Of a stretch of 64,000 nt of DNA, positions 16,947 to 26,700 are shown in pieces (within the stretch, counting starts at the first letter, position 1; each line of letters starts with the position of its first letter). The DNA comes from Parendozoicomonas sp. Alg238-R29. Lineage in GTDB: Bacteria > Pseudomonadota > Gammaproteobacteria > Pseudomonadales > Endozoicomonadaceae. A program made the translations under genes and the position numbers. The stretch covers positions 34,797 through 98,796 of the forward strand of contig NZ_CAMZOG010000006.1 in the NCBI RefSeq assembly GCF_947331445.1, written 5' to 3'. The notes beneath the pieces are model-generated. The model did no database searches. It was not told the origin of the DNA and saw only the letters and a program-made list of their open reading frames with translations.

Positions 16947-16968
16947 TGTCATAACTGAAGTTATGACA
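16947..16968. repeat. Small perfect inverted repeat 3' of fadI
   Basis: TGTCATAAC, spacer TGAA, GTTATGACA: 9-bp perfect arms. It lies between the thiolase stop and the terminator. It may be a transcript-end hairpin; a function is not evident. Confidence 0.35.
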
Positions 16969-17028
16969 GAAAGTCGTGCATTGCTGTCATTTTCTCAGAA
17001 GTAAAAGTCAGCAAGTTACGCAAAGCTG

Positions 17029-18339
17029 TCAGGGGCGTTCCAGAATGGCTGTAATGCCCAAGCCGCCTGCTGCACAAACGGAAATCAAACCACGACCGGA
17101 ACCTTTTTGTTCCAGAAGTTTTGCCAGTGTTGCAATGATACGGCCACCGGTCGCTGCGAATGGGTGGCCAGTTGCCAGAGAGCTTCCATTAACATTGAGC
17201 TTGCTGCGATCGATTGAGCCAAGCGCTTGGTCACGGCCCAGTTTCTCCTTACAGAACTCATCGCTTTCCCAGCATTTCAGGGTTGCCAGAACCTGGGCGG
17301 CAAAGGCTTCATGGATTTCATAGAAATCGAAATCCTGCAGAGTCAGGCCTGCTTTATCCAACATCTTTGGAACAGCATAAGCAGGAGCCAACAACAGGCC
17401 TTCTTTATCGCTGTTTTCCTTACCAAAGAAATCAACACCGGCAGTTTCACAGAAGGTCAGATAAGCACGAACTGGCAGGTTGTGCTCAGCAGCCCATTCT
17501 TCGCTGGCCAGCAGTACAACAGAGGCGCCATCGGTCAGGTTGGAGCTGTTGGCAGCTGTGAGAGTGCCTTTACCGCTTTTCCTGTCGAAAGCGGGCTTCA
17601 ATGAGGAGAGCTTTTCCAGAGATGTGTCTGGGCGCATAGTGTTGTCGCGCTCAAGCCCCAGATAAGGTGTTACCAGATCATCAAAGAAGCCGTCCATATA
17701 GGCTTTATTCAGGTTCTGGTGGCTGTTAAACGCCATTTCATCCTGCTCGTCCCGTGGGATTCCCCACTCTTTGGCAGTGATTTCGGTATGACCACCCATA
17801 GACAACTTGGTACGAGGCTCTCCATTGGATGGAACCAGGGGGGCCAGATGGCGCAGACGCAGACGGCTGGCAACCTTCAGGCGCTCGCCGTTGGTCTTGC
17901 AGCGGTTCAGGTCCAGCAGGATTTTACGTAAACCTTCGTTAACACCAATTGGAGCATCGGAAGTGGTGTCGGAGCCACCGGCAATACCGCATTCGATCTG
18001 ACCAAGAGCGATTTTATTGGCAACCAGAATGGCTGCTTCCAAACCTGTGCCACAGGCTTGCTGAATGTCATAAGCCGGTGTTTTAGGATCAAGAGCAGTG
18101 CTCAGTACCGATTCGCGGGTCAGGTTGAAATCCCGTGAATGCTTGATAACGGCACCGGCAACCACTTCACCAATCTGTTCGCCCTGAAGGTTGTAACGAT
18201 TGACCAAACCATTAAGAGCTGCGGTCAGCATATCCTGGTTGCTGGCATGGGAGTAAGCGGAATTCGAGCGAGCAAAGGGAAGACGGTTGCCCCCGATAAT
18301 TGCAACTCTTCTTACGGTCTGTCTCTCGTTATGAGCCAT
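17029..18339 (-). CDS. fadI: Acetyl-CoA C-acyltransferase (FadI-type thiolase)
   Basis: A thiolase of 436 residues. It has the nucleophile region Q-Q-A-C-G-T-G-L-E-A, the substrate-loop H-E-A-F-A-A-Q-V, the N-V-N-G-S-S-L-A-T-G-H-P-F-A-A-T-G-G-R motif and the second Cys in S-V-C-A-A-G-G-L-G. It cleaves or condenses acyl-CoA in beta-oxidation or polyester/short-chain metabolism. The ATG at 18339 is chosen because AGGAC lies 7-8 bases upstream; an ATG 8 codons earlier (18363) has no good site. It is transcribed away from the FabG-type gene, from a shared ~170-base divergent promoter region. Confidence 0.9.
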   Translation of the reverse strand: MAHNERQTVRRVAIIGGNRLPFARSNSAYSHASNQDMLTAALNGLVNRYNLQGEQIGEVVAGAVIKHSRDFNLTRESVLSTALDPKTPAYDIQQACGTGLEAAILVANKIALGQIECGIAGGSDTTSDAPIGVNEGLRKILLDLNRCKTNGERLKVASRLRLRHLAPLVPSNGEPRTKLSMGGHTEITAKEWGIPRDEQDEMAFNSHQNLNKAYMDGFFDDLVTPYLGLERDNTMRPDTSLEKLSSLKPAFDRKSGKGTLTAANSSNLTDGASVVLLASEEWAAEHNLPVRAYLTFCETAGVDFFGKENSDKEGLLLAPAYAVPKMLDKAGLTLQDFDFYEIHEAFAAQVLATLKCWESDEFCKEKLGRDQALGSIDRSKLNVNGSSLATGHPFAATGGRIIATLAKLLEQKGSGRGLISVCAAGGLGITAILERP

Positions 18340-18531
18340 GGCTTGTCCTGCTTTGCGGTTCATCTTATTGTGTGGGACGCAGTGTATAGTGCGTGATTAT
18401 GCTCACATTGGCTATTCTGACCTCTCTCCGCTCTCGGTGTGTCAATTCACTGGAGCGAAGCCTCTGCTCAAATAGCCGCCAATGAGCGCAGGCCTGTACA
18501 CCTCGCAATATAATAAGGGAGTAAAAATACA

Positions 18532-19953
18532 ATGTCCGATAGATATCAGAAGATAGCGACATCTCCATTTGGCAAAAGCCTGTTCAGCAGCCTTGGCCTG
18601 CCTACACCAGTTGAGCTGGATCGTCAGGACGATGCAGCTGCTGATTTTGTAAAAGGCAAAGTGCTGGTTGGTGCCGCGGTTGGTTCTTCCCTGCTGGATG
18701 TTGTTGCAAAAACTCTGTCCGATTCCAGTGCTGAAATCTGCTGTCAGGCAAGCGCTGCCACAGCTTCTGACGTTGTGAAGGCTGCTGAAGCCGCTGGCAA
18801 AAAGGTTACTCAAGTCAGCACTGGTCGTGAGGATGTTACCAAATTCAAAGGTTTGGTATTTGACGCTACAGGTATTAGCTCAACGTCTGAATTACGTGCT
18901 CTCCACGAATTCTTTAGCCCTGTTGTTCGCAAGATGGCTAACTCTGGTCGTATTGTTGTGCTGGGTCTGGCCATGGAAGATTGCGCCAGCGTTTCTCAGG
19001 CTGCTTCTATGCGTTCACTGGAAGGTTTCACCCGAAGCCTCGGCAAAGAGGTTGGTAAGAAGGGCACCACTGTTCAGCTGATTTACGTGAGTAAAGGTGC
19101 TGAAGCTCAGCTGGAATCGCCATTGCGCTTCTGTCTCTCTCCACGTTCTGCATATGTTTCTGCGCAGGTTCTGAAAGTTTCTAACGGCACAGAAACTACT
19201 GCTATTGATTGGGGGCGCCCATTGGCAGATAAAGTCGTTCTGGTAACTGGTGCTTCCCGTGGTATCGGTGAGTCTATTGCTGAAGTTATGGCTCGAGACG
19301 GTGCAAAAGTAGTTTGCCTGGATGTACCACAAGCTAAGGAAGGCTTGGATAAAGTTGCTGCCCGTTTGGGTGGGACAGCCATTGCTGTAGATATCACTGC
19401 TGCTGATGCGCCTAAGACTATTGCGGATGCTCTTGAAAAAGATTTTGGTGGAGTGGATGTTGTTGTTCACAACGCCGGTGTTACCCGGGATAAAACTCTC
19501 GGCAATATGAAGGCTGACTGGTGGGATATGGTTATTGATATCAACCTGTCTTCCGAGGAGCGCATTAACGATGAGCTTCTTGAGCGTAATCTGCTGCGCG
19601 AAAATGGTCGTATTATCTGCGTATCTTCCATGAGCGGTATTGCCGGTAACTTTGGCCAGACCAACTATGCCGTTTCCAAAGCTGGTGTGATTGGTTATGT
19701 GCAGGCTATGGCTGCACCTCTGGCTGAAAAGAAAATCACTATTAATGCGGTTGCTCCTGGGTTTATTGAAACTCAGATGACAGCTGCGATTCCTCTGATG
19801 ACCCGTGAAGTTGGCCGTCGGATGAACTCTTTGTCTCAGGGGGGGCAGCCTCAGGATGTGGCAGAAGCTATTGCTTTCTTTGCTAGTCCAGCTTCCACGG
19901 GTGTGAATGGCAATGTGATTCGTGTTTGTGGACAGTCTCTGCTCGGCGCTTAA
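18532..19953 (+). CDS. High-molecular-weight FabG-type 3-oxoacyl reductase
   Basis: A 473-residue two-lobe short-chain dehydrogenase (FabG4/HMwFabG type). The N-terminal ~220 residues form a degenerate Rossmann lobe. The C-terminal lobe is active: the cofactor motif T-G-A-S-R-G-I-G near residue 240, N-A-G-V-T, the catalytic Ser in S-S-M-S-G, and Y-A-V-S-K. It reduces 3-oxoacyl-CoA or -ACP with NAD(P)H. It is divergent from fadI, with the MaoC-type hydratase nearby; together they cover thiolysis, reduction and hydration. SD GGGAG lies upstream of the ATG. Confidence 0.88.
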   Translation: MSDRYQKIATSPFGKSLFSSLGLPTPVELDRQDDAAADFVKGKVLVGAAVGSSLLDVVAKTLSDSSAEICCQASAATASDVVKAAEAAGKKVTQVSTGREDVTKFKGLVFDATGISSTSELRALHEFFSPVVRKMANSGRIVVLGLAMEDCASVSQAASMRSLEGFTRSLGKEVGKKGTTVQLIYVSKGAEAQLESPLRFCLSPRSAYVSAQVLKVSNGTETTAIDWGRPLADKVVLVTGASRGIGESIAEVMARDGAKVVCLDVPQAKEGLDKVAARLGGTAIAVDITAADAPKTIADALEKDFGGVDVVVHNAGVTRDKTLGNMKADWWDMVIDINLSSEERINDELLERNLLRENGRIICVSSMSGIAGNFGQTNYAVSKAGVIGYVQAMAAPLAEKKITINAVAPGFIETQMTAAIPLMTREVGRRMNSLSQGGQPQDVAEAIAFFASPASTGVNGNVIRVCGQSLLGA

Positions 19954-19974
19954 TTACCGGGGTGGTGACGTTCA

Positions 19975-20008
19975 AAAATAAACCCGGCAATTGCCGGGTT
20001 TATTTTTT
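19975..20008. terminator. Bidirectional rho-independent terminator
   Basis: AATAAACCCGGCAA and TTGCCGGGTTTATT form a perfect hairpin flanked by A and T tracts. It serves the FabG-type gene (plus) and the convergent AraC-type gene (minus). Confidence 0.9.
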
Positions 20009-20023
20009 ATAGGGAATGAATTA

Positions 20024-21058
20024 TCAAACTGTACTGAGCTGACGGCCCGTATGTTTTTTACTTTTCCGATATTCGATAGGGGTCATATCTGTCCAGCGTT
20101 TAAACGCTCGGTAGAACGTGCTGGGCTCGGAAAAGCCTGTTAGATAAACAATCTCATCAATGGATTCTTCTGTTCTGGATAGCAGTTGTTTTGCCAAATT
20201 GCAGCGGTAGTTTGCCAGTAAATGGTTAAAGCTGGTGCCGGCATCGGCCAAGCGGCTACGCAAAGAGCGTGCAGTCATATCCAGGCGTTCCGATACGTTT
20301 TCCAGACTGACTTCCCCGGAGTCCAGTAATTCGCCAATAATACGGTTAACGTCAACAATAATATCCTGCTTTTCCAGACGGGCAATCTGTTCCAATGCAA
20401 CCTGTTCGTGCGCTTTCATCAGCTCAGGTTCAGCGTGCTGGGATGGGAAGTGCAGAATATTAATACTGAATTCAATAGTGTTTTGTTCGCCGTTAAAAAT
20501 AACCGGGCAGCCAAAAACTTCTGAGTATTCGTTGTTGTCACCTTCTGCACCAGCATGGGTTACAGTCACCGATAGAGGCTTAAAGCTGTCCTGAGTCAGA
20601 TGACTGAAGAAGCGTATAGCACCCAGTAAAATAGCATCGGTCAGATGGCGCATATCCTGACGATTTTCGCTAGTGGAGCCAATGCTGAAAATACAACTGC
20701 CTCCTTCGCGTTCAACTTTGGCGGTGACAGCATCGCTTAACAGACGTTGATAGTTCAGAGCCCGGTTTAAACCTTCTTCAAAGGTAGGGCTGCTGAGAAA
20801 TAAATACTCGATAACCTGTCCCCGGAAAACAGGAATGTTTTGTCCGAGGTGGAGGCCAATATGCTTGTCGCCGGTTACATCTTCACAGGCTTGCCAGAAG
20901 ATGGTCTGGGCATCGTGTGGAGTACGTACCTGTGGATCTTCAATATGACGGCGGGTGATACCGCAGCGCTCGTAAATAGCACTGGCATCGATTCCGGCAT
21001 TAATAAAGCCCTGATGAGCCATTTTTACCAGAATGCCTGCATCTCTCAGCTCGCTCAT
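20024..21058 (-). CDS. AraC-family transcriptional regulator
   Basis: A 344-residue regulator with an N-terminal arabinose-binding-like domain (I-D-A-S-A-I-Y-E-R-C-G-I, G-D-K-H-I-G-L-H-L-G-Q) and a C-terminal AraC double helix-turn-helix. The second helix-turn-helix reads I-D-E-I-V-Y-L-T-G-F-S-E-P-S-T-F-Y-R-A-F-K-R-W-T. This build matches OruR/ArgR-like activators, and the effector is unknown. It is divergent from the MaoC-type gene (~230 bases) and convergent with the FabG-type gene, so it may control this fatty-acid/acyl-CoA set. Confidence 0.9.
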   Translation of the reverse strand: MSELRDAGILVKMAHQGFINAGIDASAIYERCGITRRHIEDPQVRTPHDAQTIFWQACEDVTGDKHIGLHLGQNIPVFRGQVIEYLFLSSPTFEEGLNRALNYQRLLSDAVTAKVEREGGSCIFSIGSTSENRQDMRHLTDAILLGAIRFFSHLTQDSFKPLSVTVTHAGAEGDNNEYSEVFGCPVIFNGEQNTIEFSINILHFPSQHAEPELMKAHEQVALEQIARLEKQDIIVDVNRIIGELLDSGEVSLENVSERLDMTARSLRSRLADAGTSFNHLLANYRCNLAKQLLSRTEESIDEIVYLTGFSEPSTFYRAFKRWTDMTPIEYRKSKKHTGRQLSTV

Positions 21059-21289
21059 AAATCACAGCCCTACTGGAGTTGTTCTTTTTGATGGGAATAT
21101 CTGCAGAAGCAGTAGTGCCCGTTATTATTTTCTCCCGAGGGGCTATCTTAGAGGTGATTGACTCTGGTGACAATGTAATAAATGTTTTCTGTCACTGACG
21201 ATTGGTCGCTCTGTCGGTTGTCCTTTCTGCCAATGGTTGCCAGAAAGCGCGGAGTAACATGCTGCGGATGAAATAAAAGGATGCCCGAA

Positions 21290-22132
21290 ATGCAAACTCT
21301 GGTTCTTCAAAATTTACCATCCATGTTGTCTTTGTATAGCAAAGCTGCTGTTAAGAAAGGCCATTCTGGAGCTTTGCCAAAGTTGACAATTGCTGTCCCT
21401 GGCATTCGTGCGGAAAAGGCTGTGGCTAAAAAGTATGACCGCATTTGTCATTTTCCAGAGAGTCGTTTTTTGGCGCCAACTTATCTGCACGTGTTGTCCT
21501 TCCCTCTACACATGCGTTTGATGACTGACCCGACAATGCCTCTAAAGCCAATGGGGCTTGTGCATGTGCGGAATAAAATTAAGCAGTTTCGTCAGGTTGA
21601 GCAGGGTGAGCTCCTTTATATTGAATGTTCGGTTGGAGAGTCCCGGGAGGTCGATGCTGGTCTTGAATTTGATATCCTGACTCGTATCGAAGCATCCGGT
21701 GAGCTGGTGTATGAAGGTTTAAGCACTAACCTGAGTCGCCGCCCTTCAAAATCTTCTGGTGATAAAAAGAAACGTCAGCCGCCTGAACCTTTTGATATCA
21801 TCCAAACCTGGTCATTACCTGCTGGGCTTGGTCGTAGCTATGGTGCTGTTTCCGGAGACCGTAACCCAATTCACCTCTGGCCAACAACCGCTAAACTGTT
21901 TGGCTTCAAGCGTCATATTGCCCATGGTATGTGGTCAAAGGCTCGTGTTTTGGCAGCACTGTCAGATCAAATTGGCAACCAGTCATTTGAAATCGATGTG
22001 ACTTTTAAAACCCCAGTCTTTCTACCTGCCAAGGTGGAATTCAGTTACACGCAGGAAGAGGCCCAAACCTCTTTCCTTATGCGTTCTACTTCTGGTAAGC
22101 CTCATCTTGAAGGCAAGCTGACTCTGCTCTAA
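21290..22132 (+). CDS. MaoC-family acyl-CoA hydratase/dehydratase
   Basis: A 280-residue double-hotdog protein. The C-terminal half carries the hydratase-2 motif: Y-G-A-V-S-G-D-R-N-P-I-H-L, with the catalytic Asp and His, followed by G-F-K-R-H-I-A-H-G-M. The N-terminal half is a degenerate hotdog that probably shapes the acyl channel. It hydrates trans-2-enoyl-CoA to (R)-3-hydroxyacyl-CoA in related proteins. The ATG at 21290 (preceded by AAAAGGA, 8-9 bases away) is preferred to the ATG at 21281, which sits directly on that site. Divergent from the AraC gene. Confidence 0.85.
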   Translation: MQTLVLQNLPSMLSLYSKAAVKKGHSGALPKLTIAVPGIRAEKAVAKKYDRICHFPESRFLAPTYLHVLSFPLHMRLMTDPTMPLKPMGLVHVRNKIKQFRQVEQGELLYIECSVGESREVDAGLEFDILTRIEASGELVYEGLSTNLSRRPSKSSGDKKKRQPPEPFDIIQTWSLPAGLGRSYGAVSGDRNPIHLWPTTAKLFGFKRHIAHGMWSKARVLAALSDQIGNQSFEIDVTFKTPVFLPAKVEFSYTQEEAQTSFLMRSTSGKPHLEGKLTLL

Positions 22133-22189
22133 TCCCACCTTAAAATATCTGAACCTGTATAATGCCCTGATTTGATTTCAGGACGCATT

Positions 22190-22684
22190 ATGCAGGAACA
22201 GGACATTCGCTGGATGCAGGAAGCATTGGCACTAGCCCGGCTGGGTTCGGCTGTCGGTGAAGTTCCCGTTGGGGCTGTGGTTGTTCATCAGGGCGATATC
22301 ATTGGACGGGGTTACAACAGTCCTATCGGTCGCAGCGATCCTTGTGCCCATGCTGAGATTCTTGCTTTACGGGATGCTGCCCAGACTATTGGCAACTACC
22401 GGCTGGTGGATTGTGACCTCTATGTCACCCTCGAACCCTGCAGTATGTGTGCAGGCGCGTTGGTGCATAGTCGTATTCGTCGTTTGGTTTTTGGTGCCTC
22501 CGAACCCAAAGCTGGTGTGATTTCCAGCCGGGAAAGTATGTTAAGCAAAGATTTTCTCAATCATGTTGTGGAAGTGTCGGAAGGGGTTCTGGCAGAAGAG
22601 TGCTCGGTTATGTTGTCGGAATTTTTCCGCAAGCGGCGCAAGTTAAAGAAGACTGCTCGGCACGCATTGAAAAACAACTCTTAG
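22190..22684 (+). CDS. tadA: tRNA-specific adenosine deaminase
   Basis: A 164-residue zinc deaminase that converts A34 to inosine in tRNA-Arg(ACG). The zinc and proton-shuttle motifs are intact: C-A-H-A-E-I-L-A-L and T-L-E-P-C-S-M-C-A-G-A. The ATG at 22190 has AGGA 7 bases upstream; a TTG six codons earlier is less likely. It overlaps the convergent mltF-like gene's stop by 4 bases. The tadA - mltF - purL neighbourhood is the same in many gammaproteobacteria, which supports both assignments. Confidence 0.95.
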   Translation: MQEQDIRWMQEALALARLGSAVGEVPVGAVVVHQGDIIGRGYNSPIGRSDPCAHAEILALRDAAQTIGNYRLVDCDLYVTLEPCSMCAGALVHSRIRRLVFGASEPKAGVISSRESMLSKDFLNHVVEVSEGVLAEECSVMLSEFFRKRRKLKKTARHALKNNS

Positions 22685-23613
22685 ATCGTAGATGGTGTTG
22701 CCTGACTGTTGTTGGCAATCGTAGTTGTTCGCCTGGGAGCTTTGTTAGGGGCGTGGGTGGTTAAAATATGGCGATAGTAACGCTGTATATTTCCAACGTA
22801 TTGAACAGATTCTGTACCGCGCGCATAACCAAAACGCGTCTGGCTATGCCATTTAGGATCTTCCAGCTTCAGAAGGTATTCGCTCAGGTGAGCCCAGTCG
22901 TCAGGATTTCCTCCTTTGTTTCTGGTGAGTGTTCTTGCGTCGTACAGATGGCCAATCCCCACATTGTAAGCAGCCAATGCTTGCCAGGTGCGATCCGGTT
23001 CCTGAAGGGTTTCTGGTAAGCGGCTCTTTAATGATTCCAGATAGCGAACGCCGCCACGAACACTCTGTTCGGCATCCAGGCGATTACGAATCCCCATCTC
23101 TTTGGCTGTTGGTAGAGTCAGCATCATCATGCCCCGTACACCCGTCGGTGACTTTGCCTTGGGGTGCCAGTGGGATTCCTGGTAACTGATGGCTGCCACA
23201 AGGTGCCAGTCTATCCGGTGTTCACTGGCAACTTTGCGAAATAAATCGTAGTAACGAGGTAAGCGGCGGTGCATGTGGCTTTCCAGGCTGGCAACTTCGC
23301 CCGCAGTCAGCTCTGTAGAAGATGTTTCCGCAGAAATGTCGGCTGAGGCATAGCTCGTCGATGAGGCATAGTTTGTCGATGAGGCAAGAAAGTATTCCCA
23401 TTCCAGCAGGGTCAGATGTAAGGCGTTCTTTCTGGCAACTGGAAAATTTGAGGGAGTATTGGTTTTGCTTCCAGCGCTTAAGCCATACAAGTCACTCTGC
23501 TGAGTCAGAACAACGGTTATGGCAAACGCTAGCAGAGTGAACAGACCGACCCTGATTGCTGCAGGTCGTGACCTTTGTTCTGTAGCAATTATTTCCGCAG
23601 CAGTACTTCCCAT
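22681..23613 (-). CDS. MltF-like lytic transglycosylase lacking the solute-binding domain
   Basis: A 310-residue protein with an N-terminal hydrophobic segment (about residues 22-41) that should anchor or export it. A Ser/Thr/Ala-rich linker follows, then a C-terminal lytic transglycosylase domain: Y-Q-E-S-H-W with the catalytic Glu, S-P-T-G-V-R-G-M-M-M-L-T and A-A-Y-N-V-G-I-G-H. The position between tadA and purL is that of mltF, but normal MltF is about 480-520 residues with a family-3 solute-binding domain before the catalytic part. That domain is absent. The linker contains a short repeat (23345-23382). Peptidoglycan cleavage is likely; regulation by the lost domain is not. Confidence 0.82.
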   Translation of the reverse strand: MGSTAAEIIATEQRSRPAAIRVGLFTLLAFAITVVLTQQSDLYGLSAGSKTNTPSNFPVARKNALHLTLLEWEYFLASSTNYASSTSYASADISAETSSTELTAGEVASLESHMHRRLPRYYDLFRKVASEHRIDWHLVAAISYQESHWHPKAKSPTGVRGMMMLTLPTAKEMGIRNRLDAEQSVRGGVRYLESLKSRLPETLQEPDRTWQALAAYNVGIGHLYDARTLTRNKGGNPDDWAHLSEYLLKLEDPKWHSQTRFGYARGTESVQYVGNIQRYYRHILTTHAPNKAPRRTTTIANNSQATPSTI

Positions 23614-23796
23614 GCCTTTACCCGTAAAGATTCGTTACCTTGTTTGACACGAAATGGCAGTTATAGTTGCTCATACTTATGTCCGGGTTGAAAAGTAGTG
23701 AGAATGTGGTTTGAGGCAGGGGTTTATGCTGGAGAGACTGCCATGATCCCTGTATTATACGCGCTGCTCGCAAAACTGACCTGAATTTCAAGGATC

Positions 23797-26700
23797 ATGC
23801 CTCTGATGGAGATTTTACGCGGCAGTCCCGCTCTCTCCCTGTTCCGTGCGACCAGGCTGTTGAACACCCTAAAACAGCAAGTCCCGGCCATTAGTAATGT
23901 GTATGCAGAGTTTCTGCATTTTTCTGACCTGCATGACCCCAAATCCTCTGGAAAAGAGTGGACCAGTGAACACCAGAGGGTGTTGGGCCAGCTGCTGGAG
24001 TATGGCCCCCGCAGAGTGCGGCGGGAACCAGAAGGCCAGTTATTTCTGGTTACGCCTCGCCCTGGCACCATTTCACCCTGGTCCAGTAAGGCGACAGATA
24101 TAGCCAAAAACTGCGGTTTAACGGCCATTCATCGTCTGGAACGGGGCATAGCCTATACCATCGACAGCACATCGCCACTCACCCAGAATGATGTGACTAA
24201 AGTCGAAGCCCTGCTCCATGACCGTATGACAGAAGTTGTGTTTTCCAACCCGGAAGAGGCTGCACAGTTGTTTCTGGATGCTGAACCTGCTCCGCTTACC
24301 CGGATTTCGGTTCTCGACGAAGGTCGCAGCGCTCTTGAAGAAGCGAATCAGAACCTTGGCCTGGCTCTTGCCGAAGATGAAATCGATTATCTTCTAGAAA
24401 GCTTCCGTAAACTGGAGCGTGACCCCAGTGATGTGGAGTTGATGATGTTTGCCCAGGCAAACTCAGAACACTGCCGCCACAAGATTTTTAATGCGTCCTG
24501 GGATATCGATGGTGAAGCTCAGGAAAAATCCTTATTTGCCATGATTCGCAACACTTATCAGATGAACTCTGAGGGTGTGTTGTCTGCTTACAAAGATAAC
24601 GCTTCGGTTATTAAAGGCTGGAAGGGGGGGCGCTTCTTCCCGGATGCCGGAAGCCGCAGTTACGGTTACACCGAGGAAGATATCCATATCCTCATGAAGG
24701 TGGAAACCCACAATCACCCCACTGCTATTGCCCCATGGCCCGGCGCATCTACCGGTTCAGGTGGTGAAATTCGAGATGAAGGCGCAACAGGGCGTGGCGG
24801 TAAACCAAAGGCTGGCCTGACAGGTTTCTCCGTATCTAACCTGAAAATTCCTGGATTTACCCAACCTTGGGAACACGATTACGGCAAGCCGGATCGTATT
24901 GTTTCAGCCCTCGATATTATGATTGAAGGCCCGTTGGGTGGTGCTGGTTTTAACAATGAATTTGGCCGTCCTGCTCTTTGCGGTTACTTCCGTACTTTTG
25001 AAGAAGAAGCCAATGGCCCTGCCGGACGTGAAGTTCGGGGCTATCACAAACCCATTATGATTGCTGGTGGTTTGGGTAATATTCGAGAGCAGCATATTGA
25101 GAAAGGCGAGTATCCTGCAGGCAGCCAGCTGATTGTTCTCGGCGGCCCCGCTATGCAAATTGGTCTGGGTGGTGGTGCAGCGTCTTCCATGACTTCCAGC
25201 ACCGGCCAGGAAGATCTGGATTTTGCCTCCGTTCAGCGTGAAAACCCTGAGATGGAGCGTCGTTGCCAGGAGGTTATTGACCAATGCTGGCAGCTGGGGG
25301 AGAAGAACCCCATGCTGTTTATCCACGATGTGGGGGCTGGTGGTCTTTCCAATGCTCTTCCTGAACTGATCAGCGATGGTGGCCGTGGTGGGCAATTTGA
25401 GCTGCGCAAGATTCTGAATGATGAACCGGGTATGAGTCCGTTGGCGCTCTGGTGTAATGAATCTCAGGAACGTTATGTTCTGGCTGTTGCACCTGAAAAC
25501 TTGTCTACTTTTGAGGCTATCTGCGAGCGGGAGCGATGCCCTTATGCAGTTGTTGGGGAGGCAACCGAAGAGCCTCATTTGCTGGTGAATGACGAGCACT
25601 TTGATAATCAGCCCGTTGATATGTCGTTGGATGTTCTTCTGGGTAAGCCTCCACGTATGCATCGGAGTGTTGAGCGAAAGAACTTTGAAGCTTCTGGGTT
25701 TGATACGTCAGGGTTGGATCTGGCAGAAGCCGCCGAGCGGGTTCTGAAACTGCCCACTGTAGCCAGCAAGAGCTTCCTGATCACTATTGGTGACCGTACG
25801 ATTACCGGTCAGGTTGTCCGGGATCAGATGGTTGGCCCTTGGCAGGTTCCAGTTGCAGATTGTGCTGTTACCACTAGTGGATTTAATTCCACAACCGGTG
25901 AAGCTATGTCCATGGGGGAGCGAACACCGGTGGCTCTGCTTGATGCGCCAGCGTCCGGCCGGATGGCGGTTGGTGAAGCCCTGACAAATATTGCATCTAC
26001 GCGGATTAACAAACTGTCAGAGGTACGCCTGTCTGCTAACTGGATGGCTGCAGCTGGTCATCCCGGTGAAGATGAACGTTTGTATGACACTGTAAAAGCT
26101 GTCGGTATGGAGTTGTGTCCTGAGCTGGAAATTACCATTCCAGTGGGTAAGGACTCTATGTCTATGCGAACAACCTGGCAGGATAACGGTGAGAGCAAAT
26201 CAGTGACCGCACCGTTGTCACTGGTCATTTCAGCTTTTGCACCAGTTTCTGATGTTCGCCAGTGTGTGACTCCGGAGTTACGCACAGATAAAGGCGCAAC
26301 AGATTTACTGTTGATCGACCTTGGTCGAGGCAAGAATCGCCTGGGTGGATCTGCACTGGCACAGGTATATCGCGAAATTGGTTCAGATCCAGCCGACCTC
26401 GATGAGCCTCAGGATATGAAGGCATTCTTCCAGGGAATTCAACAGCTTCTGAGTGAAGATAAAATTCTGGCTTACCACGACCGCTCCGATGGAGGCTTGT
26501 TCACCACTCTGATGGAGATGGCTTTTGCCGGGCATACCGGTATTCAAGTGGCTCTGGATAAACTGGCTGACAGTAAGGAAAAACTGGTTTCTGCACTGTT
26601 CAGTGAGGAATTGGGTGCTGTTATCCAGGTTCGCAAGCAGGACAAGGGTGCAGTGAAAGATTGTTTGGCCAGCTTTGGTTTATCGGGTTGCGTGCACACA

